From CAYOVG01 sp964407285 (lineage in GTDB: Bacteria; Desulfobacterota; Syntrophobacteria; Syntrophobacterales; Syntrophobacteraceae), in assembly GCA_964407285.1 (NCBI GenBank), contig CAYOVG010000009.1, positions 1 to 50,718 on the forward strand: a DNA stretch of 50,718 bases. Reading direction: 5' to 3'. Under the pieces are notes generated by a model. It made no database searches. It worked only from the letters and a program-made list of their open reading frames with translations, and was not told where the DNA came from. The position numbers and the translations under genes were made by a program. Shown here in pieces: positions 1 through 8,090 of the stretch (within the stretch, counting starts at the first letter, position 1; each line of letters begins with the position of its first letter).

Positions 1-11
1 ACGAGCTTTTT

Positions 12-40
12 ATCGTACCACCGATCCCTCTTCAAGTCAA
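12..40 (-). promoter_or_regulatory. Strong sigma-70-type promoter firing out of the left edge
   Basis: Read on the minus strand, TTGACT (plus 35-40) and TACGAT (plus 12-17) are separated by exactly 17 bases. Transcription would start at about position 5 or just outside the window. No coding sequence lies between it and the edge, so the transcribed gene is off-window. The tandem arrangement with the next two promoter-like elements suggests an rRNA or other stable-RNA operon; that is inference. Confidence 0.6.
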
Positions 41-125
41 GAGATCTTTTACCCTTCCGGGCCGCTCTCAGATCCCGTCGCTTTCGCATCCGGGTTACTC
101 GCCTGCTGTTCCCAACAGGCTTTCT

Positions 126-153
126 ATTTTAACTTCTCTTTTCGGAATGTCAA
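126..153 (-). promoter_or_regulatory. Second tandem sigma-70-type promoter
   Basis: A perfect minus-strand -35 box TTGACA (plus 148-153) is followed after 16 bases by TAAAAT (plus 126-131). It lies about 113 bases upstream of the promoter at 12-40 and points the same way, downstream of the tyrS terminator. Confidence 0.6.
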
Positions 154-222
154 GAACCTTTTTAAGAATTTCCTTCGGCTTAACCCGCCATTCCATTCCT
201 ACGGTTCCCCGAAAGGAGTTAC

Positions 223-251
223 TGTCTATCAAATCGAATTCTAAATGTCAA
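223..251 (-). promoter_or_regulatory. Possible third tandem promoter
   Basis: A minus-strand TTGACA (plus 246-251) is followed after 17 bases by TAGACA (plus 223-228). The -35 box is perfect but the -10 box is weak. The spacing of about 98 bases from the next promoter resembles the stacked promoters of rRNA operons. Confidence 0.3.
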
Positions 252-265
252 GCTTTTTCGAACGA

Positions 266-306
266 AGACAAAAAACAGGCGCGGTCTGCTTCCAGACCGC
301 GCCTGT
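266..306 (-). terminator. Rho-independent terminator of tyrS
   Basis: A perfect 14-bp inverted repeat (275-288 with 293-306, four-base loop) is followed on the minus strand by TTTTT and a T-rich tail. It begins 16 bases past the tyrS stop codon and separates the tyrS transcript from the outward promoters. Confidence 0.9.
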
Positions 307-321
307 CGCCGCAACACGGAG

Positions 322-1593
322 CTAGACGCGAATACGATGGATCTTCTTCTTGCCGGCCTTCAAGAGTATTCCATCGTCCGTCAGGTGCCCGGTCCCGATC
401 CTTTCGTCAAACTCCTTCACGCGGTCGCTGTTCACGTATGCGCCGCCCTGCTGGATGAGCCTTCGAGCCGCGCTCTTCGTCGCGCATAGACCTGTCTCGC
501 AAAACAACTCATATGCGGGAATCCCCGCGCCCAGTCGGTCCGCTGAAATCACGGTCGTGGGAACGGACTGCAAGTCCTCCCCGGCGCTACGAGGAATGGA
601 ACTCGTCGGAAGCAAATCATCGGGAAGATTCCTGCGTCCGAAAACGCTGACCGCACCCTCATAGGCGGCCAGAGCCCGTTCCCTTCCATGCACTATGGAC
701 GTCACCTCATACGCCAGAATGGACTTGCACGCATTCAATTCCTGCCCTTCGAGGCCCTCCACGGCTTCGATTTCACTCATCGGCAGAAAAGTGTAAAGGC
801 GCAAAAACCGAACCACATCCAGGTCGTCCGTGTTCACCCAATACTGGTAGAACTCGAAAGGACTCGTTCTCGCCGCATCGAGCCAGATCGCTCCCGCGGC
901 CGTCTTGCCCATCTTTGCTCCCGAGGCGGTGGTAGTCAAGGGGAACGTGGTCCCGAAGGCGTTCTTTCCCGTCTTCCTGCGGATCAACTCTATCCCCGCC
1001 ACGATATTGCCCCATTGGTCGTTGCCTCCCATCTGGAGCAGGCAGTCGTATCGTTCGGCAAGGTAATGAAAATCGTAAGCCTGCAAGAGCATGTAGTTGA
1101 ATTCTATGAAGCTCAAGCCGGTCTCCAGCCTCAGCTTGTAGCTTTCCGCCGTGAGCATCCTGTTGACGCTGAAATGCCTTCCGATGTCCCTCAGGAAATC
1201 GATATAGCGGATATCCACCAGCCAATCGGCATTGTTCAGGAAAACCGCCTTACCCTCGGAAAAGTCCAGGAACCGCGACAACTGATTCTGAAGCGCTCGC
1301 GCATTGCCCTGTATTTGCTCTATACTCAGCAGCTTACGCATTTCCGTTTTTCCGCTCGGATCTCCCACAAGGCCGGTGCCTCCGCCAACCAGCACAATCG
1401 GCCTGTGGCCGAACCGCTGCATGTGTACGAGCGCCAGAATCGGCACCAGGCTCCCCACGTGGAGACTATCCGCCGTGGGGTCGAACCCGATGTAACACGT
1501 TGCAGGCTTTTGCAGGTACTCCTTCACTCCGTCCAGGTCGGTGACCTGGGCAACAAATCCTCTTTCTTCCAATGTGCTTAAGACGCTTTCCAC
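322..1593 (-). CDS. tyrS: Tyrosyl-tRNA synthetase
   Basis: Attaches tyrosine to tRNA-Tyr in the cytoplasm. The 423-residue protein has the usual bacterial class Ic length. The HIGH signature appears as HVGS (residues 45-48), preceded by the FDPTADSLHVG block, and the KMSKS loop appears as KMGKT (about residues 228-232). The GGNDQWGNI block that helps bind tyrosine is present. A C-terminal S4-type RNA-binding domain (QQGGAYVNSD region) closes the protein. It lies downstream of rny with an 88-base gap, a neighbour pair known in deltaproteobacteria, and ends just before a strong terminator. It is probably co-transcribed with rny. Confidence 0.97.
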   Translation of the reverse strand: MESVLSTLEERGFVAQVTDLDGVKEYLQKPATCYIGFDPTADSLHVGSLVPILALVHMQRFGHRPIVLVGGGTGLVGDPSGKTEMRKLLSIEQIQGNARALQNQLSRFLDFSEGKAVFLNNADWLVDIRYIDFLRDIGRHFSVNRMLTAESYKLRLETGLSFIEFNYMLLQAYDFHYLAERYDCLLQMGGNDQWGNIVAGIELIRRKTGKNAFGTTFPLTTTASGAKMGKTAAGAIWLDAARTSPFEFYQYWVNTDDLDVVRFLRLYTFLPMSEIEAVEGLEGQELNACKSILAYEVTSIVHGRERALAAYEGAVSVFGRRNLPDDLLPTSSIPRSAGEDLQSVPTTVISADRLGAGIPAYELFCETGLCATKSAARRLIQQGGAYVNSDRVKEFDERIGTGHLTDDGILLKAGKKKIHRIRV

Positions 1594-1681
1594 TGCTTCC
1601 CGCTCCCTCCATATTCTCCCAACTTGGACTCGCGCAACCTCACATTCCCGTTCCCGGGTCCGCCCCCCTCCGGCCCACCGG

Positions 1682-3301
1682 CTACTTCGCGAATTCCACC
1701 GCTCTAATCTCCCTGATGACCGTTACCTTGATCTGCCCGGGGTACGTAAGGTCGCTTTCGATCTTCTTGGCTATGTCTCTGCTCAAGAGCACGACATCGG
1801 CATCGTTTACGGTAGCGCTCTCCACGATGATCCTGAGTTCCCGTCCCGCCTGAATGGCGTAGGCTTTCGTCACTCCCGAAAAGCTGTACGCGATCTTCTC
1901 CAGGTCCTCCAGCCGCTTCACATAGGTTTCCAGCAATTCCTTTCGGGCGCCGGGTCTCGCGCCCGAGAGCGCATCCGCGGCCTGCACGAGCACAGCGAGC
2001 ACATCCTCGGCGATTACGTCTTCATGGTGAGCTGCAATTGCGTGAATTATCGCCGGAGTCTCTCCATACTTCTTCGCCAGGTCCGCGCCGATGATCGCAT
2101 GGGGACCCTCCACCTCGTGATCCACCGCCTTCCCTATGTCATGCAGCAGACCGGCCCTTTTGGCCTGCTTCTCGTTCAGCCCCAGTTCCGCGGCCATGAT
2201 TCCGGCGAGAAAGGCCACTTCACGGGAATGTTGGAGCACGTTCTGCGCGTAACTGGTGCGAAATTTCAGCTTCCCGACAAGCTTGGTGATTTCCGGATGG
2301 ATGCCATGCACCCCGAGGTCGAAGGCAGCCTGCTCCCCCGCCTCGCGTATCGCATTTTCCACCTCCGCATTGACCTTTTCCACGATTTCCTCGATCCGGG
2401 CGGGATGGATGCGGCCATCGGATATCAGTCTCTCCAGGGACATCCTGGCGACTTCCCGCCTCACGGGATTAAATCCCGAAAGAATCACCGCTTCCGGAGT
2501 GTCGTCGATGATCAGATCCACACCGGTCGTGGCTTCGAGCGTCCTGATATTCCGGCCTTCCCGGCCGATAATCCTTCCCTTCATCTCTTCGTTGGGAAGG
2601 TTCACGACTGAAACCGTCTTCTCCGCAACGTAATCGCCCGCATACCTCTGAATCGCAACCGAAATGATGTTCTTGGCTTTCCGGTCGGCGTTCTCCCGCG
2701 CTTCGGTCTCGATCTTTTTCACCAGCAGTGCGGCCTCATGGCGTGCATCATTCTCGATGGCCTCCACCAACATATCTTTCGCTTCCTGGGCCGAAATTCC
2801 GGAGAGGCTCTCGAGCCTCTTGATCTGCTCTTCCAGCAGCGTCTGCGCCTCTTTCTCCTTGTCGGCAAGGTCCTTCTCCAACTGGCCGATCATTTTTTCG
2901 CGTTTCGTTACCGCGGTCTCCCGCTTCTCGATGGACTCGGATTTCTTGTCCAGATTCTCCTCTTTCTGCAGCAACCGCTTCTCCAGCCCCTGAAGCTCTT
3001 TCCTGGTCTCCTTGCTTTCCTTGTCAAACTCCGCCTTCATCTGGAAGAGCGTGTCCTTGGCCTGCAGAATCGCTTCCTTCTTGATCGTTTCGGCTTCTTT
3101 GCGGGCGTCGTTGATAATGCTCTTGCCCTGCTCGCGAATATCATTGCCCTTTTTTTCAATCCACTGCCGATAGCCGAATGCGCCAATCCCGGCCCCTACC
3201 CCCAAAGCCAAAATGCAAAGCAGCGCCCCTACCTCTTCTCTCTTATGTCGATGTCTCCTGTCAAATAAGCAATCCGCCTCAGACCCGAGCGGACCGAGCA
3301 C
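1682..3301 (-). CDS. rny: Ribonuclease Y, membrane-anchored endoribonuclease
   Basis: Starts mRNA decay by endonucleolytic cuts at the inner membrane. Domain order fits the family: an N-terminal membrane segment (GALLCILALGVGAGIGAFGY, starting near residue 25), a long charged coiled coil (about residues 50-210), a KH RNA-binding domain with GRIIGREGRNIR, and an HD phosphohydrolase domain whose metal motif is LLHDIGKA followed by a second conserved His. The coordinates use a GTG at 3301, which puts about 24 polar residues before the membrane helix. Family members usually start almost directly at the helix, so the true start may lie nearer 3230, where a GAGG-rich ribosome site sits in front of non-ATG codons. 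Length compares well with the family (about 520 residues). Confidence 0.95.
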   Translation of the reverse strand: MLGPLGSEADCLFDRRHRHKREEVGALLCILALGVGAGIGAFGYRQWIEKKGNDIREQGKSIINDARKEAETIKKEAILQAKDTLFQMKAEFDKESKETRKELQGLEKRLLQKEENLDKKSESIEKRETAVTKREKMIGQLEKDLADKEKEAQTLLEEQIKRLESLSGISAQEAKDMLVEAIENDARHEAALLVKKIETEARENADRKAKNIISVAIQRYAGDYVAEKTVSVVNLPNEEMKGRIIGREGRNIRTLEATTGVDLIIDDTPEAVILSGFNPVRREVARMSLERLISDGRIHPARIEEIVEKVNAEVENAIREAGEQAAFDLGVHGIHPEITKLVGKLKFRTSYAQNVLQHSREVAFLAGIMAAELGLNEKQAKRAGLLHDIGKAVDHEVEGPHAIIGADLAKKYGETPAIIHAIAAHHEDVIAEDVLAVLVQAADALSGARPGARKELLETYVKRLEDLEKIAYSFSGVTKAYAIQAGRELRIIVESATVNDADVVLLSRDIAKKIESDLTYPGQIKVTVIREIRAVEFAK

Positions 3302-3552
3302 CGCGGCGGGCTTCGCCCGTCCATGGAGAGTTCTATTCTTGCGGAAGCAGAATTGGCTTACTCAAAGGAATAAGATTACTGAAAAAAGACGCCGGAATGC
3401 AGAACGGGTGACGCGTATGGGAAACACGCGCCACGGAGAATTCAAAAGCTCGAAGTGCGGAGTATGTTTATTTCAATGCCCCCACCATGTGCCGTGTCGA
3501 AAAGTCGGTCAAGAACCGATTGACCAAGGCGGGAATCCCGTTATCCCTTCAG

Positions 3553-3687
3553 GCGATTCAACGAAGTGAATCGCACACCGGAACAAGAGGGGATACCCAA
3601 GGTTGTTAGTGTTGGTTCAGGAGCGTTCTCTCGATCACTAACACCGCAGGGGCACTGACTGGTATCCGGGAACTTCAATTGAATCGC
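3553..3687 (-). ncRNA. Candidate structured RNA with nested long-range pairing
   Basis: On the minus strand GCGATTCAA (plus 3679-3687) pairs with TTGAATCGC (plus 3553-3561) over nine bases, followed inward by GAAG/CTTC, then GGATACC/GGTATCC, then TGTTAGTG/CACTAACA around an apical loop of about 24 bases. Stems separated by internal loops give an extended rod, the general shape of 6S RNA, but the length (135) is short for 6S and no consensus bubble was recognised. Orientation is inferred from the promoter at 4134-4163. Confidence 0.3.
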
Positions 3688-4133
3688 ACCCGGAAAATTT
3701 ATCCTTACCGTCTCCTCAGGCGGCAGCCTCTACCGCGCCTGCCTCCAGGCGACCCCGTTCTGCAAGCGTCCACCCATGCTGCATCACGGACCCCCGGCAT
3801 TGCGCAGGGTGCGCAAGGAAACCGGCATATCGATACGTTACGGTGAACTCCGAACTCTATTCCCATTGGGAAACCTTGACGGTCTCAGAAACATCTAACG
3901 ACGATAATGAAAGTAACCCTTATGAAATCACTTTATTTCTCTCTCCAGCGGCCCCTTGAGGACCGATGGAGTTCTTTAAGCGGCGTGCTCTCATCCCTTG
4001 AGATATGCTGATGTCAGTGCGGACCAAATCCTTCAAGCCAATTTGCACCATTCAGCCGGAATACCCGCCGGAGCCCGTCCATCGTCCGGTAAAAGCCGGA
4101 TTGTCGCAGGCTCCGACATATACTTACAGAACC

Positions 4134-4163
4134 ATCTTAGACGGAGACGAGAACACAAGTCAA
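4134..4163 (-). promoter_or_regulatory. Sigma-70-type promoter for the rny leader region
   Basis: Minus-strand TTGACT (plus 4158-4163) and TAAGAT (plus 4134-4139) are 18 bases apart. It lies just downstream of the glmS stop codon. Transcription from about 4127 would run through the structured region into rny and tyrS. The first transcribed bases fold into a hairpin (4069-4115). Confidence 0.5.
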
Positions 4164-4190
4164 GCTGATTCTATAGAAATATGGCGTTCT

Positions 4191-6023
4191 CTATTCCACT
4201 GTTACACTTTTCGCAAGGTTCCGCGGCTGATCCACATCCGTTCCCCTCAACACCGCGATGTAGTAGGCCAGCAACTGCATCGGAACGCTGAACAGCACGG
4301 GGGCCAGCCACTCCGAAGTCCCCGGAATGACGAACTGGGCGTCATCAGGTCCCAGCTTCGAATCATACCGCTCTTCAATGACCGCGACGACCTGGCCCTC
4401 CCTCGCCTTGACCTCCTGCACGTTGCTGAGCATCTTCTCGTACAATGGGCCTTGCTGCATCAGCGCCATCACCGGCATGTTCTCATCGATGAGGGCGATC
4501 GGGCCGTGTTTCATCTCTCCCGCCGCGTAGCCCTCCGCATGGATGTACGAAATCTCCTTCAGCTTCAAGGCGCCTTCCAAAGCGATCGGGTAAAGAAGTC
4601 CCCTTCCCAGGTAGAGAAAGCCCTTCGAATGCACGAACCGTTTCGCCCATGCCGCGATCTCCTCGCTTCGCGACAGGACTTCCTCCATCTTCCGCGGCAG
4701 TTCCATCAGATCTTGTATGTAGCGGCCGATTTCATCCTGTGTCATCCTTCCGGATACCGTAGCCCAGTAAAGGCCGAAAAGGTAAAGGGCGATGAGTTGG
4801 GTCGTGAAGGCTTTCGTTGACGCGACTCCAATTTCGGGACCCGCATGCGTGTAAATCACCCCGCCGGCCATTCGCGCCAGGCTGCTGCCCACCACGTTGA
4901 CGATTGCCCTGCACTTGGCGCCCGTCTCCATGCATTCCTGCAGCGCGGCCCTGGTGTCGGCCGTCTCCCCGGATTGGCTGACCACGACCAGCAAGGACCT
5001 GCCGTTGATGACCGGCTGACGGTAACGGAACTCCGACGCCAGGTCGACTTCCACCGGAATCCTGCACATCCTTTCAAAGATATACTTCCCCACCAGGCAT
5101 GCATGGTAAGACGTGCCGCAGGCTACCAGAAATATTTTCTCTATGCCGTCGATCTCGGCCGGCGAGAGGTTCAACTCATCCAGAACGATCTTCTGTCGAT
5201 TCAGATCCACGTGGCTTCTGAACGTATCGATGACCGCTCTTGGCTGCTCGAAAATCTCCTTCAGCATGAAATGCTTATACCCGGCCTTTTCAGCCATGAC
5301 CAGGTTCCAGTCTATCGCGTGGACCTCACGCAGCCTCTCCGTGCCGTCCAGGTCGGAAATCATGAACCCATCGCGCGTCATCGTTACGATATCGCCGTCC
5401 TCGAGATAAACGATCCTTCTCGTATACGGCAGTATCGCGGGCACATCCGACGCCACGTAATAGCACCCATCGCCGATCCCAAGGATGAGAGGACTATCCT
5501 TTCGCGCGGCAATCAATTCATCGGGTCGATCCTGATTCAAGAACACCAGGGCATAACTCCCCTTCAACCTCCGGATCGACTCCAGGATTGCGTCCTTATG
5601 GTCTTTGCCGTTCTTCCACTCCCTCTCCGCAAGCTTGACGATCACTTCCGTGTCCGTCTCCGAAGAGAAAAAAAAGCCCTCCCCCTCGAGTTCAGTTTTC
5701 AGACTGGCGTAGTTTTCTATTATGCCGTTGTGAACGACCACGAACGGCCCGGCGGAATGCGGATGCGCGTTGGTTTCCGAGGGTTTGCCATGCGTCGCCC
5801 ACCGGGTATGACCGATCCCCACCTGCCCTGCGACCGGTCTTGTCCTCAGCTTGTCTTCCAACGCGGCGATCTTGCCGCGGCACCTGATTATCTCCAAACC
5901 TCCGTCCAGCCCGAACACGGCAATCCCGGCGCTGTCATAGCCCCGGTATTCCAGACGCTTCAACCCTTCCAGTAGAATCTCCGAACAGTCCTGCGAACCG
6001 ATGTAACCAACGATCCCACACAT
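4191..6023 (-). CDS. glmS: Glutamine-fructose-6-phosphate aminotransferase (isomerizing)
   Basis: Makes glucosamine-6-phosphate from fructose-6-phosphate and glutamine, the first step toward UDP-GlcNAc for peptidoglycan and lipopolysaccharide. The start is placed at the internal Met of MCGIVGYIG because Cys2 must become the N-terminal nucleophile; an upstream in-frame ATG at 6041 would bury it. This gives 610 residues, the normal length. The glutaminase half shows the HTRWATHG and HNGIIENY blocks. The isomerase half has two SIS domains, with VSQSGETADT and the C-terminal end in KSVTVE, as is usual. It lies downstream of atpC behind a strong terminator, so it probably has its own promoter in the AT-rich stretch near 6060-6080 (a TATAAAAT is visible, without a clear -35 box). 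Confidence 0.97.
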   Translation of the reverse strand: MCGIVGYIGSQDCSEILLEGLKRLEYRGYDSAGIAVFGLDGGLEIIRCRGKIAALEDKLRTRPVAGQVGIGHTRWATHGKPSETNAHPHSAGPFVVVHNGIIENYASLKTELEGEGFFFSSETDTEVIVKLAEREWKNGKDHKDAILESIRRLKGSYALVFLNQDRPDELIAARKDSPLILGIGDGCYYVASDVPAILPYTRRIVYLEDGDIVTMTRDGFMISDLDGTERLREVHAIDWNLVMAEKAGYKHFMLKEIFEQPRAVIDTFRSHVDLNRQKIVLDELNLSPAEIDGIEKIFLVACGTSYHACLVGKYIFERMCRIPVEVDLASEFRYRQPVINGRSLLVVVSQSGETADTRAALQECMETGAKCRAIVNVVGSSLARMAGGVIYTHAGPEIGVASTKAFTTQLIALYLFGLYWATVSGRMTQDEIGRYIQDLMELPRKMEEVLSRSEEIAAWAKRFVHSKGFLYLGRGLLYPIALEGALKLKEISYIHAEGYAAGEMKHGPIALIDENMPVMALMQQGPLYEKMLSNVQEVKAREGQVVAVIEERYDSKLGPDDAQFVIPGTSEWLAPVLFSVPMQLLAYYIAVLRGTDVDQPRNLAKSVTVE

Positions 6024-6130
6024 GCAAGCGTTCCTTTCCAAAAGCCGACAGCACGATTGAATTCCATTTTATTTTATACTCTGGAAAAACACCCCCTTGC
6101 CTGAGCCTAATGTAATACTTGTTCAACCGA

Positions 6131-6171
6131 ATTCAAAACAAAAAAAAGCCCTCCTCAAAGAGGAGGGCTTT
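6131..6171 (-). terminator. Rho-independent terminator of the ATP synthase operon
   Basis: A perfect 12-bp stem (6145-6156 with 6160-6171, three-base loop) is followed on the minus strand by a run of eight T. It stands about 30 bases past the atpC stop codon and separates atp from glmS. Confidence 0.95.
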
Positions 6172-6201
6172 GTATACTACAGGCCATCCGGGATAGATGG
6201 G

Positions 6202-6612
6202 TTACCTGGGTGTCTTCTCGGAGATCTTGAGCCGTGCCAACGCTCTCTGGAGTGCGGCCTGAGCACGGGCGAATTCAAGCTTGTCCTTCGCCTCGGCCAG
6301 TCGTTTCTCCGCCCTTTCCCTCGCAGCCTTGGCTCTCATCACATCGATGTCGCCGGCCTCTTCGGCAGCGGACGCAAGAACGGTAACACGGTCCGGAAGG
6401 ACCTCGGCATAGCCGCCCATTACTGCAACAAAACGGGTGCTATTGCCGGTCCTGTACCTTAGTTCCCCGACTCTCAGCTTCGTCAAGAAGGGGATGTGAT
6501 TCGGCAGAACACCGAACTCACCAAGCTCGCCGGGCGCGACAACGATTTCCACCGGCTCGCTCACCACCTTCTTTTCAGGGGTCACAACTTCCAGCAATAT
6601 TTGTCCGGCCAT
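6202..6612 (-). CDS. atpC: F1Fo-ATP synthase epsilon subunit
   Basis: Central-stalk subunit of F1 that couples rotor movement to catalysis and can inhibit ATP hydrolysis. The 136-residue protein has the N-terminal beta-sandwich (EVVTPEKKVVSEPVEIVVAPGELGEFGVLPNHIPFLT region, with the conserved G-x-x-G-V-L-P-x-H motif) and a C-terminal helical hairpin rich in Ala, Glu and Arg. It is the last gene of the operon, 15 bases after atpD, and is followed by a strong terminator. Confidence 0.95.
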   Translation of the reverse strand: MAGQILLEVVTPEKKVVSEPVEIVVAPGELGEFGVLPNHIPFLTKLRVGELRYRTGNSTRFVAVMGGYAEVLPDRVTVLASAAEEAGDIDVMRAKAARERAEKRLAEAKDKLEFARAQAALQRALARLKISEKTPR

Positions 6613-6627
6613 ATGTGTTCACCAACC

Positions 6628-8043
6628 TTATGCTGCTGCAGCAGCCATCTGTTTTGCCTTCTCGACAGCTTCCTCGATTCCGCCAACCATGTAGAAAGCC
6701 TGCTCGGGGATCTCGTCGTGCTTGCCTTCAACTATTTCCTTGAAGCCTCTGATCGTGTCTTCCAGCTTGACGTACTTACCGGCAAGACCCGTAAAGGTTT
6801 CAGCCACGTTGAACGGCTGGGACAGGAAGCGTTGGATCTTTCTGGCCCTGGACACCGTGAGCTTGTCTTCGTCCGAAAGTTCGTCCATACCGAGGATCGC
6901 GATGATGTCCTGCAGATCTTTGTACTTCTGCAGAATCTGCTGTACCTGGCGAGCGGTGAAGTAGTGCTCTTCACCGAGGACGTTCGGGTCGAGAATTCTC
7001 GAGGTGGAGTCCAGAGGATCCACTGCCGGATAAATCCCGAGTTCCGCGATCTGACGGGACAAAACGACGGTTCCGTCAAGGTGAGCGAACGTCGTTGCCG
7101 GAGCAGGGTCGGTCAAGTCGTCGGCGGGCACGTACACGCACTGTACCGACGTGATCGAACCCTTGGTCGTGGAGGTAATACGTTCCTGGAGCGCGCCAAG
7201 GTCCGTACCCAGAGTAGGCTGGTAACCAACGGCGGAAGGCATGCGGCCGAGAAGCGCGGAAACTTCGGCGCCGGCCTGAGTAAACCGGAAGATGTTGTCG
7301 ATGAAGATAAGAACGTCCTGACCTTCAACATCACGGAAGTACTCTGCAACCGTCAGAGCCGACAGAGCGACGCGCGCGCGGGCTCCCGGGGGTTCCGTCA
7401 TCTGGCCGTAGATAAGGCCTGCACGAGGAAGAACGCCCGATTCCTTCATTTCCAGGTAAAGGTCGTTACCTTCACGGGTTCTCTCGCCAACGCCCGCGAA
7501 CACGGAGATACCGCCATGGTGCATGGCGATGTTATGGACCATTTCCATCATAACAACGGTCTTGCCCACGCCCGCGCCGCCGAACATGCCCATCTTACCG
7601 CCACGGGGGAAGGGTACGAGCAGGTCGATAACTTTAACGCCGGTTTCGAGAACCTTAACCGAGGTGTCCTGCTCGGTGAAAGCGGGAGCCAAACGGTGGA
7701 TGGGAAGAGCCTTGTCGCTGGGGATCGGTCCGAGACCATCAACGGGCCTGCCCACGACGTTCATGATGCGGCCGAGAACCTTCTCGCCCACGGGCATCAT
7801 GATCGGCTTGCCGGTATCCTTCACGTTCATGCCGCGAACGAGACCGTCGGTGAGGTCCATGGCGATCGTTCTGACGACGCTGTCGCCCAGGTGCTGTACA
7901 ACTTCCAGCACCAGGTTGTCCGCCTCGTCGCTGAGGCCCGGATTGGATACCAAAAGGGCCGTTAGAATCGGCGGCAACTTGCCCTGCTCGAATTCTATGT
8001 CAACAACGTTTCCGATAACTTGTACTATTTTGCCGATATTCAT
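6628..8043 (-). CDS. atpD: F1Fo-ATP synthase beta subunit (catalytic)
   Basis: Catalytic subunit of F1. It has the Walker A motif GGAGVGKT, the conserved GERTREGNDLY block, the Walker B strand DVLIFIDNIFRF, and the ALLGRMPSAVGYQPTL segment diagnostic for beta. Length is 471 residues from the start used here. Two ATGs lie nine bases apart: the first (8050-8052) is only two bases behind AGGAGG, the second (8041-8043) is eleven bases behind it. The second matches the usual MNIGKIVQ beginning and is preferred. It is the most conserved gene of the operon and sits between atpG and atpC. Confidence 0.97.
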   Translation of the reverse strand: MNIGKIVQVIGNVVDIEFEQGKLPPILTALLVSNPGLSDEADNLVLEVVQHLGDSVVRTIAMDLTDGLVRGMNVKDTGKPIMMPVGEKVLGRIMNVVGRPVDGLGPIPSDKALPIHRLAPAFTEQDTSVKVLETGVKVIDLLVPFPRGGKMGMFGGAGVGKTVVMMEMVHNIAMHHGGISVFAGVGERTREGNDLYLEMKESGVLPRAGLIYGQMTEPPGARARVALSALTVAEYFRDVEGQDVLIFIDNIFRFTQAGAEVSALLGRMPSAVGYQPTLGTDLGALQERITSTTKGSITSVQCVYVPADDLTDPAPATTFAHLDGTVVLSRQIAELGIYPAVDPLDSTSRILDPNVLGEEHYFTARQVQQILQKYKDLQDIIAILGMDELSDEDKLTVSRARKIQRFLSQPFNVAETFTGLAGKYVKLEDTIRGFKEIVEGKHDEIPEQAFYMVGGIEEAVEKAKQMAAAAA

Positions 8044-8090
8044 GAGGATCATAACCTCCTAATATTCCATATTCATTTAAAATTCCGACA

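Larger units (their letters stand above)
3302..4190 (-). other. Gene-free, structured region between glmS and rny
   Basis: Nearly 900 bases hold no convincing coding sequence. A minus-strand promoter sits at its right end, so most of it should be transcribed toward rny. It contains several inverted repeats: 4069-4075 with 4109-4115 enclosing 4085-4089 with 4096-4100; a 135-base nested rod at 3553-3687; a 7-bp hairpin TTGCGCA/TGCGCAA; and two mutually exclusive hairpins around 3508-3528. It may hold a 6S-like or other small RNA or a long leader for rny. No known RNA family could be assigned by eye. Confidence 0.5.

Noticed and set aside
3700..3890. 6S RNA bounded by a six-base pair ACCGTC/GACGGT 177 bases apart
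   Set aside because: Size is right, but only a short closing stem is visible and no conserved bubble or consensus bases could be matched by eye.
4005..4820. Plus-strand ORF overlapping the 3' end of glmS
   Set aside because: Most of it is antisense to glmS, and it has no ribosome site or known pattern. Its first part lies in the structured leader region.
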